DNA of 64,000 bases from contig JAGGNK010007559.1 of NCBI GenBank assembly GCA_017590115.1, forward strand, positions 632,076-696,075, written 5' to 3'. The notes under the pieces are model-generated. The model made no database searches. It saw only the letters and a program-made list of their open reading frames with translations, and had not been told where the DNA came from. Numbering within the stretch: position 1 is the first letter of the stretch; each line of letters starts with the position of its first letter. This document shows positions 51,201-63,200 of this stretch, one piece after another. This DNA comes from Montifringilla adamsi. Lineage: Eukaryota; Chordata; Aves; Passeriformes; Passeridae. The position numbers and the translations under genes were made by a program.

Positions 51201-54200
51201 TGCGCAGCCCGGGGAAATTCCGATGGTCTCACTGACGTAGAGGGTGAAATCTGAAAGAGACACCTGTGCCCTCCCTGCCCTTCACAGGGGTCAATGGACA
51301 CAAACATTCACACTCAGGACAGATCAGAGACAGACCCACCTCGTGCTGGTGCTGGCTGAGTCACTGGGGAAATTTGGAAAAAACCCGCACTTTGTCTAAA
51401 ATTACTTTTTCCTGTACATATTGATTGAAAGAAAAATTGAAAATACTGTAATCTCTGGATTACTTTTAAATAAAATTTTAATATTGAGATCATTCTGTAG
51501 GTCAGTAACAATAAGCAGTATGATCTCTGCTAATTTTGTGGGGTCTGGGGAGTCCTTTAACTCAAGATAGACAAATGCAGGGGAAGAGTTTATTGTTTGT
51601 CAGACTATTCTATCTGTCGGATGAGGAATGTATCCCAGAGCACCCCATAAAAGCAGGAGTTGAAGCACTGCAATGCAAATAGCCGGAGGAACATTCCAGA
51701 GAGACTTTGGGTTGTGGGATCCAGGAAAAACAGAGCACCAGCTAGTACACAGCACTGGTCAGCAAAACAACAAGTGCAGTGGGGCACGGGAATAAAAGGG
51801 ACAGGTTAAAAAATCAAGGAGGATTAGAAAACCTGGGTCAGGAAAATATGGGCCATGTTCATGTGTTCAGTTCAAGAAGGTCATGGAGGGGCTGGAGCGT
51901 GTCCAGGGAAGGGAATGGAGCTGGGGAAGTGGCTCAGCCTGGAAAAAAGGAGGCTCAGGGGGGACCTTCTCATTCCCTGACAGAAGAGTGGAGCCAGCCA
52001 GGGGACAGGACAGAAGGAAACAGCCTCAAGTTGTGCCAGGGGAGGGTCAGGTTGGATATTGGGGAAAAATTCTTCATGGAAAGGGCTGTCAGACATTGGT
52101 ACAGGCTGCCCAGGGCAGTGGTGGAGTCCCCACCCCTGGAAGGATTTAACAGCCAAGTGGATGTGGCACCTGGGGACATGGGTCAGTGCTGGCCTTGGCT
52201 GTGCTGGGGAAATGATTGGACTCGTTGATGTCTGAGGGCTTTTCCAACCCAAACGATTCTGTGATTCTGGGATTCCACTTCAGCCTTTTGCCCTCAGCCA
52301 AGTCCCACCACTCTTGTCTCAAAACACATCCCATTCCTGCCAGGGAGCAAGAACAGGGGCTGAGGTATTTTCTCCACTCAACAATCAACTACAGCAGCCA
52401 ACCATATCCAAATTCCTGGAGCTTTTGTAGCCCCAAGGAGCCACCATTCCCCTCCCACCCCATGGGACCTCTTGCACGCCCCGCTGAGGAGCTCAGGTGA
52501 GACTCAACTTGCAGCAGTGGGACCCAACTCACTGTTCCAAAGCCCTGGAACACACCTATGGCACAGAGAGAGCTAAACCCAATTATTATTTCTGTTCCAG
52601 AGACCTGCCCTGATTACCTGGGAAGCCAATTTCAGCAACAAAGACCTAATAACTCATTTTACGATGTGATGTGACAAATATAATTACGAGAGAGAAAGGG
52701 GCTGAAGGCTGCAGCCATGATGTGGCAGTTTCCCAAGCTGTCAGCCTGCACCACCTGATTCCCAGTGAGCCTCCTGCCGGAGCCAAGCCCTGCTGCTGGA
52801 GCTGGCTCTCCATCACCCCGGCGCTAACGCACGCTGTCACTAATAACAGCTCCCACAGCCCCAGCATTCCTGCACGCCGGCTTGGGACCATCATTTACAG
52901 ACAATGAGTATCATCATAATGTATGAGCATCCATGTAATGGGAATTACATGCCCCTTTTCCTCCCCAGGGGTTAGCATTTCTCTGTTTCTCCACTATTCC
53001 CCACAGGCACTGACCTTCTGGGTTCCTCTTCTTCCCAGCAAGGTGAAACAGCTCCTGGCAGCATCAGCTGCTAAGACAGACAGCTTCAAACAAATAATCC
53101 ACCAAGAAAAGTTCAAAGCTATCCTGAAATGCCTAAAAATTTAGTGCAGTGGCTGTACAGAGTAAGGTAATATTGAGTATCTGGAACCCAAATCCATTGT
53201 TCTGATTAAAAAAAAGTGTCCTTGACAATATACATATATTATAGACTGAAACATGCTGAATTCAGTGACACAAAAGACATGCAAAGGAAACCAGACTGGT
53301 AATTTAGGATTAAAAAAGAGATGCTGAAATGTGTCTGCTTGCTCTGCAGAACAGGGCTGGAAGGACACTCACAGGACAGCACCAGCTTCCCACGGAGTGT
53401 GGCACACAGAGCCAGCCACAGACAGGGAAATATTGTTGTCACATTCTGACCAGCACAGACGAGTAACCAGGTTAAGAACTGTGTTAAAGCCACCCTTTGG
53501 CTGAAAACATTTAGAACTTGAAGTTTCTGTGCCTCAGAGAACCTGAACAGAATCGATTTCCATTGACAATGGTGACTGGGGAACAAGGTGTTAGATAGCC
53601 TGGATTTAGAAAGCCTAGCCAGGATTTCTAAAATTAAATGTCAAAGCATCCTCATGTGGAAGCATTTCTATACATTTGCAAACACCTAGGAAACAAATCT
53701 AACAATTCCTCCTATTTGTTGGGGAAACCTGGAAAAACTACTCAGGCTGTTACAGTACAAAGTACACTGATATCAACGTGCACTTTCCAAGAGCTTGTTC
53801 CACAGGCTTTCCATTGATCTGTTTGCTTTCAAAACATAAATTTCCCCACGTTGAACTGCACTAAATGCTATTTAGTAGCTAATTAACTTTCTGTGCTGAA
53901 AACCTCCTGTAATTGCACTTCTTTCACCTTTTTGAGCCCGTGTCCCCCGGGGAACCCAAGCTGTCCTACGGCATTTGTTCTGCTCGTTTCTATCTCGCAG
54001 GCACAAGTTCCTCCCTGACACCGGGCTGCCAATCACGGCGGCAGAGGTCACTGGAGACCAAATTAGGAGCACTCTGCCTCTGACAAACTTGCTTCGCTTA
54101 GCTTGTTGTAAAGGGAAAATAAACAGTTACGAGAAATAATTGTATCCTTTCAAGCAGGGCACCGGGAAGCAGATCCAAGCGCTTGTCCAAGTCAGCGCAT

Positions 54201-57200
54201 TGTTGTTAGTCACTCCTCGCATTCCTGTTATTAACAACACCCGAGGAACAGGCTGTTTACATCTCAAAAGTGCTGGAGTCCCTCCCTCCCCTCGGACCGA
54301 GCAGAGGGTCTGCGGCCAGAGCCTTGCTCAGGGACTCCTCAGGCACCCTCTGACCTTGGGCTGAAACAGCAAGTTCACCGTCAGGGACGGGGCTGGGAAT
54401 TAACAACAGCTCTGCCAACGCCAGCCTGACAAATAAACCGCTGCAACACGGCGAGGGACTCGCGGAAACCCGATTATGCAGCTCTGCCTTCTGACGGGCG
54501 TAATTGGTTTGTCCTTGAGAAATAAAGATCAAACCAATTTGTTCTGCTTTACGGGGCTATTGCAATCCGTATTCCCAGCGCCCTGCCCGCCTTCCCAGAG
54601 CTTCCCAGCACCTGGCACAGGTAGAACACGGATTTCCATCCCAGACCTTGGTGACAGCAGTGGCCAGGGGGTACCCACCGTCCTGCCCTGTACTGAGAAG
54701 GGTGAAAGCCTCCCCACATTGGGGCTTTGTTGCTCCTCATTCATCCCTCCAAGCCCTCGAGGCCGGAGGGGAAGCTGAGTGATTCCAGACAGCAAGGGGG
54801 CATTACGAAAACAGCCCCGCGGCCTCCAAAGGGTCCCCCCAGTGCTGGAGTTAAAGAAAAGGAAAACAGAACAAACCCAGAGTTCTTGAGTTCATTATTT
54901 TGAATGTAAATGGAAAAGGCAAAAAAATAGCAGAAGTTTGTAGTGAAGTAATGGGTGTTTTAATCTCTTTTCCCCAAATCTGGAATGTGATACGCATTCC
55001 AGCTAGGAGACAAACAATCTGCTTTCACAGCTGACACTTCCACACAGGTGTAGCTGCTCAGGTAAACCCAACTGAGGTTTTTCTGCTTTCCTCTGTGACT
55101 TCTTGTCGCAGGGAGAGAGAGGGCGCAGAATGAGCGGTTCGATGCTTAGGAATAAAATACACACAGCTCCGAGCAGCCAAACACAACAAATCACTTAGAG
55201 CCGAGTGGACACTCCTCAAGGATGCAAATGTTACCTTCAGTTTAAGGGTGGAAAATGTTCCAGAAGCTCAGTGCTGGATTTTTACAATCCATACAAAGAA
55301 GGGGCACCTCATGCCTGGGCTTACACTCATTAATAAATCAATCGAAATGCAACACTTAAAAAAAAAAAAATTCCTTAGATGGAAAAAGTGATTTCTCAGC
55401 AAAGCCTGAAAAAGAATGTTTGCTTTTCAGCCCATTCCAGTCTGGAGAAGGAGACCTTTCTTGCCCGTGTTTATTTTATTTTTAAAATCAATGGATTATT
55501 TTGCTTTTTTTCCTTTCAGTTCAATCGATGCAAAAATAAAATTCTCCCCTAATTATGCTAATTATAATCAAGCCTTCAAACCGCTGCTCCCTTGAAAGAC
55601 CTGCCGATTACCTTTGTTCTTATATTCCTGGCTCGAAGCAGTGAACTGGGAATTTCGGGGGGACATTTTAGTGGCAAAGTTAACCAACTCCCCAGACTCT
55701 GCTGCTGCCCCAGCGTGAGCTGAGCCAGCACCACCCAGGGAGGATTTCACTGTTTCCACAAGACAATGCGGATTTCCCAAGGGAAGAGCTTGCTTCAAGT
55801 AGCAGAAAAGGGAGAGGAAAGAGGAGCGCTGCCTAAAAGCATGTTCCAGAGTTATTGTAAATGCCTAATGCTGGGATAATTGCGAGGCCCGAGCCAAGGA
55901 GACAGAGGCCGTGCAGATTTATTTGCATATACTGTGGTGCTTTGGAGGGGACATGCTCTTTATTTTGATTCACTTAACACAATTCTTCCCTCACAAAGCT
56001 GTGGATACCTGCCAGTGCCATTTATCTCTGCTCTCCATTCAGATTTCTGGGCGTTGCGATTTTATAAATAAATAACAGAAGAAATGCAAGAATATCCAGG
56101 GAAAAGGTGAAAGCAGCCCTGGGGAGAAGAACTGGGGGGTGCTGGTCATGTCCTGGCCATGTGTGCTGGAACCAGAACCCCCCTGAGCCTGGGCTGAGCC
56201 CGGCGTGGGCAGCAGGGACAGGGATTGTCCCCTCTGCCCCTCAGGTCAGACCCCACCTGCAGAGCTGCCCCAGCTGAGGCAGAGCTGGAGCTGCTGCAGG
56301 GCCCAGAGGAGGCTCCAGGATGATCCCAGGCATGGAGCAGCTCTGCTGGCAGGAAAGGCTGGCACAGCTGGCATTGCTCACCTGGGCAGGAGAAGTTTTG
56401 GGCTGAGCTCAGTGTGGCCTCGCAGGGCCGGAAGAAGCTGACAAGAAACGTGGAAAGAGTCAATTTCCAAGGGATGGAGTGCCAGGACAGAGGGAATTGG
56501 TTTCAAACTGAAAGTAGATTTAGATCAGATATTAGGAAGAAATCCTTCCCTGTGAGGTGGGCAGGCCCTGGCACAGGGTGCCCAGAGCAGCTGCGGCTGC
56601 CCCATGATCCCTGGCAGTGCCCAAGGCCCGGTTGGACAGGGCTTGGAGCAGCCTGGGACAGTGGAAGGTGTCCCTGCCATGGCAGGGGTGGCACTGGATG
56701 GGCTTTAATGTCCCTTTGCACCCAGACAATCGCACGGCTCCGAGATCTCCCGCCTGGGCCGCGCTGAGGGGGGGGGGGCAGCACCGGGGGTCCCGGGGGG
56801 CACCGCTGGGCACAGCGCGCCCCCTGGCGGCCCCGCCGCGCCACCGGCTCCGGCTCCGGCTCCAGCCACGGTCACGGGCACGGGCACGGGCACGGTCACG
56901 GTAACGGACTTCGACCACGGCCACGGTCACGGGCACCGGCCGCGGTCATGGCCGCGGGCACCGGTCACGGCCACGGCCACGGTCACAGGCCATGGTAGCG
57001 ACCCACGGTCACAGGCCACGAAAAAGCCAAGGCAGCCACAATGCACAGCTCCACAGAAAGCCACCACAGGCCTGCCCACGGAGCTGTGTCCGAAGCAGGG
57101 CTTCAGGCCTTCCCCAGCGTCCTGAGCAGACCTGAACCACGGCCGGTGCCCCAGGGGACAGAGGGGACCCTCCGTGTCCCCTCTTGCTCCCGCTGCCTGC

Positions 57201-60200
57201 CCTGGGAGCTCCCTCACGGATACCACCTGCTCTCGCTGCCTCCCCGACATCCCAAATAAAGAGCCTCATGGACCCCCTCAGCCGCAATTCCCGATCCCAA
57301 GTTAGCTGTCACTATTTTCTTCCAACGAAATCTGGCAGCAACCCAACAGAGGGAAGAAACAAACCTGCTATAATTAATGTTCTTGCTGTTCAAATATTTA
57401 TATAAAGCAAGATAGAGCCGTATGCCTCTGCAATCTCTTGGATCTGTCCAACTTTCTCAGCTTTGCAGCCGGGAACAACTTTAATTGATTACACAGTGCT
57501 GCTGATGGCTCAGGCCAGCTCCCCTTCCCAGTGCCCGGCTCCATACACACTACCCCTGCCTTAGGGAAGCTTACACCGACCCCACAACGCGAACAGAAGA
57601 GATCAAGGACTATCCTTCTGATGGAAGAAGGATTTGTGGATGTTTTTGCCTGGGCATGGGTTTGGGTACAAATGGAATTAGGAGCTTCGCTGTCTTACAT
57701 CATAAGTGGCACCAGTTCAGGCAAGTCCTAGGGAATTGAAGCCTGGACAAGGTACCCACCTCGCTCCTCCCCAGGGCTGAATTAATTCAAAACTGAGATG
57801 CTGCAAGAAGTTACAGGAGATTTTAAAGTCTGTGACCAATTCCCCTGGTTCCAATATAATCACTTCTGTTACAACAGTGATGAATTCCCAATCTCTTGAG
57901 GACTCCAGAGCTCCTGCCAGTTCACTCTAATTTCAGCTCATTTCCCTTATAATTTTGTCTCCTGTTTTTGCTGCAGAGGTCAGAATGGCTCTCAGCCCTT
58001 CAGGTGAGCTGCCAAAACAAGATGATGCAATGCCTGCGCTGCTCCCACTGGCTCCTGGAGCAGCTCATTTACTGATGAGCTCCTGGGAAGCAGCTTAACA
58101 ACAGGATGTGCAACACATCCGTAAAAATTGCATCAGCTGCGACGCCAAAGGAGTTTTTCCCTGTGCTGTGAGCTTCGCTTGGGCTGTCTGTGATCGATCT
58201 GCCATATGAATTCATGTCTGCTGAAGAACATGAGAACTCACCATCATCCACCTCCATTATGACAGTGTTTCGTTATTTTTATTACTGCCTGCTAAAACGA
58301 TCGATGTCTCATGAAAGATGTTTCCTTCCTGCATTGATTCCACCTTGGCCACATCGCTTCTGCTGGTCCTTTCCAGCCTGAGCTGTGGGAGCACTGCTGG
58401 CCTCTGTCCCAGCACCTATGGGGCTGCTTGTGGAGCTCCAGCCTCTGGCCAGATGTTGCCCCAAGCTCCACTCATACAATTCCAACACTGAGGCTCCTCA
58501 GTCCAAATTTAGACTGTATTGGCCAACATCCCAAGGTGAAGTGAGTGAAGGAACCAACACCAGTGTGTGCATCTCCTCTTCAGCACTGCTGTGGTGCCTG
58601 TCAGGTATCAGCAATTGCAGCTGGGGAGTGAAAAGCCTCTTGAGCACCCATGAAAGCTTCTGCTATCCAGGGATCACTCTGGCACAGCACAAACCCCACC
58701 CCAAACCAAACCCCACTCACAGAGCACTAAGTGCTTCCAGAACTGACTATATAGATCTGATGTCGTGGTCAGTTCAATAACTCCAGCAGCATCAGTGGAT
58801 GGACATTGCAGAAGTGTCAGATGCTGTTTGGTTGCCTGGATGTAACAAAAGCCTTTTAGTTTCAATTTACTGCTGGGGAAAATGGAAGCAGAGGAATTTC
58901 CCAAGGCAGCAGCAAGCCAGAGCTGGGCACAGAGAGCAGCTGCCCTGAACTTGTGTCCTTCAGACCACAAGGCAAACATTTCCTGACAGCCAACAAACAA
59001 CGGGGACAGGGGAGGGAAGGGACAGAACGGAATGATTTTATTTCCAGCATCCCTCCTTTTCCACAGAAACACACACCCTGACAAACTGCCATCAGTGTAA
59101 GTTTCCCCACACCAGCTTCCTCCTGAAGGAACCACATGCTGGGAGCACTAAGGGGTCCCCAAAGTTAAGAAGGACACAAACCCCAGGACAGTAAGGCCAC
59201 CTTTCCTGGAGGGATGAGGGCACCCTGCAGCAGTGTGCCAGGCTGGTCTAAAGAGAGAAGCAGGAGTGTGCATGCTGGTGCTGGGACACTCCCATTGCTC
59301 CCAGCCCAAGGAATTGTGTAAATGGGAGGAGGATGCATCAATCCCTGCGTGGGACCCCTGGCAGCCTGTCAAACTGAGAAGCAAAGAGGAAAAGAACCCA
59401 GTGGAAACGTTTTTATTTCCTTATGTTCTACCAGGCAAGCTGGTGACTTGCAACTGACTTACTGGTTGTGCAACTCCAGGGCTCCCCAGCCCACCTCCCT
59501 CCCTCTTCCCCGCCCTCGTCCCGCACACACTGCAGTGTTTGTGGCTCCCTCATGCCCAGGTGGCCAGGCCACCTCCTCAGGGACACTCCAAGAGGCAGAT
59601 GGGACTTGTGACTCCTGGTCACACACAAATTCTGTCAAGCAGCTCGCCGAGCCCCTGATCTCATCTCATCTCATCTCAGTGTACCTGTACATCCCAATTC
59701 TTCCACAGCGACATGTTTCTCCATTTCTGAGGATAGCTAATCACACAGGAAGCTGGCTGGACTGAAATGCAACATATTCCTTCAGCTTCTGCAACAACCA
59801 CAGGGAAGAGCAGAGCTGTCTTTGCAGCAACTCCCCAGTGCAGGGGGAAACAACCAGAAACAGTCGTTCCTCCTGGCAGAGAGGAGGTGGTGATGGGGAG
59901 GTGGGGAGGGAAGAGAGCTCAAACAATCTGCCAGCAGCACAAACTTTGTTCCCACTCCAATTCTGGCTCAAAGGGGAAGCAGCCAGCAGAAAAACCCAAA
60001 CCAAAACAAACCCTTAAGAAACAAGGAAGCTGTTCCCATGTTTGTAGTGACTTCTGAAACAGCATCTCCTGTCCCCCAAAATGCTGAGATGAAAGCAGGA
60101 AATATGAGATGCTTTTTGACCAGACTTTTGCAAAGGATTCTATGCAAAATCTCCCACTCAACAACTTGTAAGAAAAATCCTGCAGATTCCATGGAAGGCA

Positions 60201-63200
60201 GCTCAATGGGGAAGAACAAATTGGCAGCAAAAATGCACACACTGGACAAAATCCTTTCAAGTCAAAAGTCCCAAACAACAAAAGCTCTGTTTTATTAACC
60301 TGCTGCCAATTATGAGTGCCATGTGCACTGTGTGAGGCTTCAGACTGGCACCACAGGAGTTAAAAAAGAAGGAAAAAAGCAGAACCAAGCCGGCCCCTGA
60401 GCAGTGTGTGCAGAGCCGGCTCTGCCTGGCTGGAGCTGTCTGGGCTCCAGCAGCAGTGAGGAAGAGCCGGCAGAGGGCAGGGAAATGCCGCAGGAATTCA
60501 TAGCCAAGGCAGAGAAGATGCAATAAACCGTATTTCCTTCCTTTCCTGACACTATTTGCAGCTCAGAGCTTAACTGTTGCAGCACAGTTAAACCACAACT
60601 CCTGACTCACTGGATGCTGCCTGGGACCCTCCTGCACCAGCTCCTTGTGGGAGCAGTCCAAGCCCACAGCATTCCTGGGACAGCACGTGGGCTGTGGCCT
60701 ATGCCAGGACTGGGGTTTCCCCACGATGAGCTCAGCCTCCTGGTTTTCAGCAGCCAGGATGTTATTCCAAACGTGTCCCTCACTCTTCCCACCACTACAG
60801 TGGGGTAATAACATTCCTGAGCCTTGAGCTTCCCAATCCCCCCATGAGGACAGAAGATGCCAGGCTATGCACATTTCACTTGTGCTCATTGGCTGAGCAC
60901 ACTCTCTCACCCACTGATCTGGACTTTGTAACTGGGATGGGATGGGATGGGATGGGACAGTCACTACTCACCCCACTGCACAGGTGCTGCAGAGCACAAG
61001 CGCAGCAAACCCTGGGCACGTTCTGAATGCAAAGCTGATACAAAGTCTGACATCACCTCACAGACGGGTTTTAAAATATCCAGAGAGAAATGAATCCATT
61101 AGAATACTTGTTCACAAGCCTCGTTCTTAGTGGCATTCTCTGGGCTTGAGATTAGCCCACAAAATAGAGGCAGATCTCTTCAGCTGTCAGTGCAGTCTGT
61201 GCATTGCTGACATGAACAAAGGAGAACTCGTTTCTCCTCATTTCAGGTGTAGTTTCAAAGTTGAGTTGTAGCCTAAAAATGAGCCCCATGGTGCTTCAGG
61301 AATGCATCACATCCATCCTCCCTGAGATGGGAACGAGTAACTCACCAACAGGGCAGGGCCCACAAAGTCAGAACCACTGGAGATGGAAACAGGGAGTTGT
61401 ACAGGTGTCCTCCTGCTCCTTATTCCTTTGCCAAGGTGCCCTCTTTCCCCCTGTGGAGTTTACTGCAGGTGACACTGGGAAGCACTGACTGAAATACCCA
61501 GGTTAGACATGCAAGAATTAATGTTTATCTGTCTGAAGTGGGACCACGTTCTGAACAGCAGCAAAACAAGCTCCCACACGCAGGTTTCGTGTCAACACAG
61601 GGCCCGGAGCGGTGCCCATGGCTCAGGAAGTCAGCAGGGCCCTTTGATGTGGCTCTGCACGAGAAGCAACAAGCTCAGATCCTCAGCAGAGCCAATCAGG
61701 CCAACAAAGGACCCGTTTAATTCAGCAATGCTGCTTCCAGGGTTCAAGACAGTTCACCTGAAAGGACATACACAGCCCTGGATGTTTGGGGCCAGGGTTC
61801 ACCAAGCAGAAGCAGAACTGGCTGACAGTTTCCTGTAAACTCCATAGGAGTCTGAAGCAAGACAGGGCATTGAGCTCAATGCCACTGTGAAGTTTCTCAC
61901 CTTCCTTCAGCATCTCCAAGCTCAGCACCCAGCACCCAGAAAAAGGATGCACTCACCTGCTTTCACTGTCCATGAACACGGAGCTGCTGCTTTTTCCCAG
62001 GGCTTCACTGATGGGAGAGAGGCAGAAGGGGGAAGAGAAGGCATCAGAATCAGAGTCAAAAGTGCTGTCCCTGCTCACATCGTCAGCAGACAGCTCCAAG
62101 GAGTCCTCCCTGCAGTCCAGGCCCTCCTCTGTGCCCTCGGACCTGCAGTGCTCCTCCTGGGAGCTGACCGTGGACAGGGTCCCTGAGTCGCTGTGGGGTG
62201 GCTGCGGGGACCGGCGGGCGCCGCTCTGCGTCAGCTTCTCCCCTTCCGAGGAGGGGGCCCCATCCCTCACCAGCTGGGACACCGTGAGGATCTCGTCCCC
62301 CCTGAGGCCCGGCGCCCCTCTCTGCTCCGGGGGGGACGCGGGCCGGCCGATGCCGAAGGCCTGGGCGTGGCGGCCGCGCTTTCGGGGCGCCTTGCGCACC
62401 GGGGAGCTCTCGGGGGTGACGTAGCGCAGGGCCTCCTCATCCTGCCGCTGGATGCGCGAGTTGGGCACCCAGGCCAGGATCAGTGTGGTTCCCAGGAGCT
62501 CGTCCTTCTCCATGTACAAGCACAAATAGCCTAAGGGAGAGCACAGGAGCACAGGTTGTCACACCGAGTCATTCACCGCCCCGAAGTTTCCCTTTCCCCA
62601 TCTCTCCATCCCTGGAAATGTTCAAGGCCAAGCTGGATGGGGTTCTGAGCAACCTGGTTTGGTGAAAGGATCTTTAGGGTCCTCCCTTTACCTTTTCATG
62701 AGATCTCCCCTAACCCAAACCATTCTGTGACTCCTGCCACTTCACTACCACTCCACATGGGCAAAACAAACCCTTTAATTTACCAGGACAGAATTCTGTC
62801 AAAGGAATTGTCAAGTGCCCATCATTATTCAGTATTTGCAAATCATTTCAAGTCTGCATGTGGCTTTTGAACAGTCTGAATTCTCTCTGGCCTAAATGAA
62901 CACAGAAATGACATGCAAATACTTGGACTTCCTGGACAGATTTACTAATCAAGAGTAAATTACAAAATATGTTCCCACATGAAAAAGTTCTACTGTTTCT
63001 TAGTTAAACAATTTCAAGTGCCAGCTGAACATTGATTTCTCAAGAATATTTACCTTAGTGTAGCTGAAGGGTTACATTATTTATGGGAAGCCAATGGAAA
63101 AAGAAGATACCCACACCAAAAGGAAAGCAAGGGTCAGTGCTCAGAGAATAATTCATTTTGTGAAGCTAAGCCAAGAGCCACAGGTCTTTGATGAGAACAT

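Larger units (their letters stand above)
49095..61956 (-). other. TBC1D16: Large TBC1D16 intron (about 12.9 kb)
   Basis: No independent gene recognised. It contains two CR1 fragments, a CTCF-like motif with an adjacent minisatellite, and several AT-rich complex stretches listed separately. In human, a cryptic internal TBC1D16 promoter makes a short GAP isoform; whether this intron has a counterpart cannot be told from sequence. Confidence 0.6.

Noticed and set aside
51541..51850. Possible LTR fragment with a TATA-like CCATAAAAG
   Set aside because: No matching second LTR, target-site duplication or primer-binding site could be seen.
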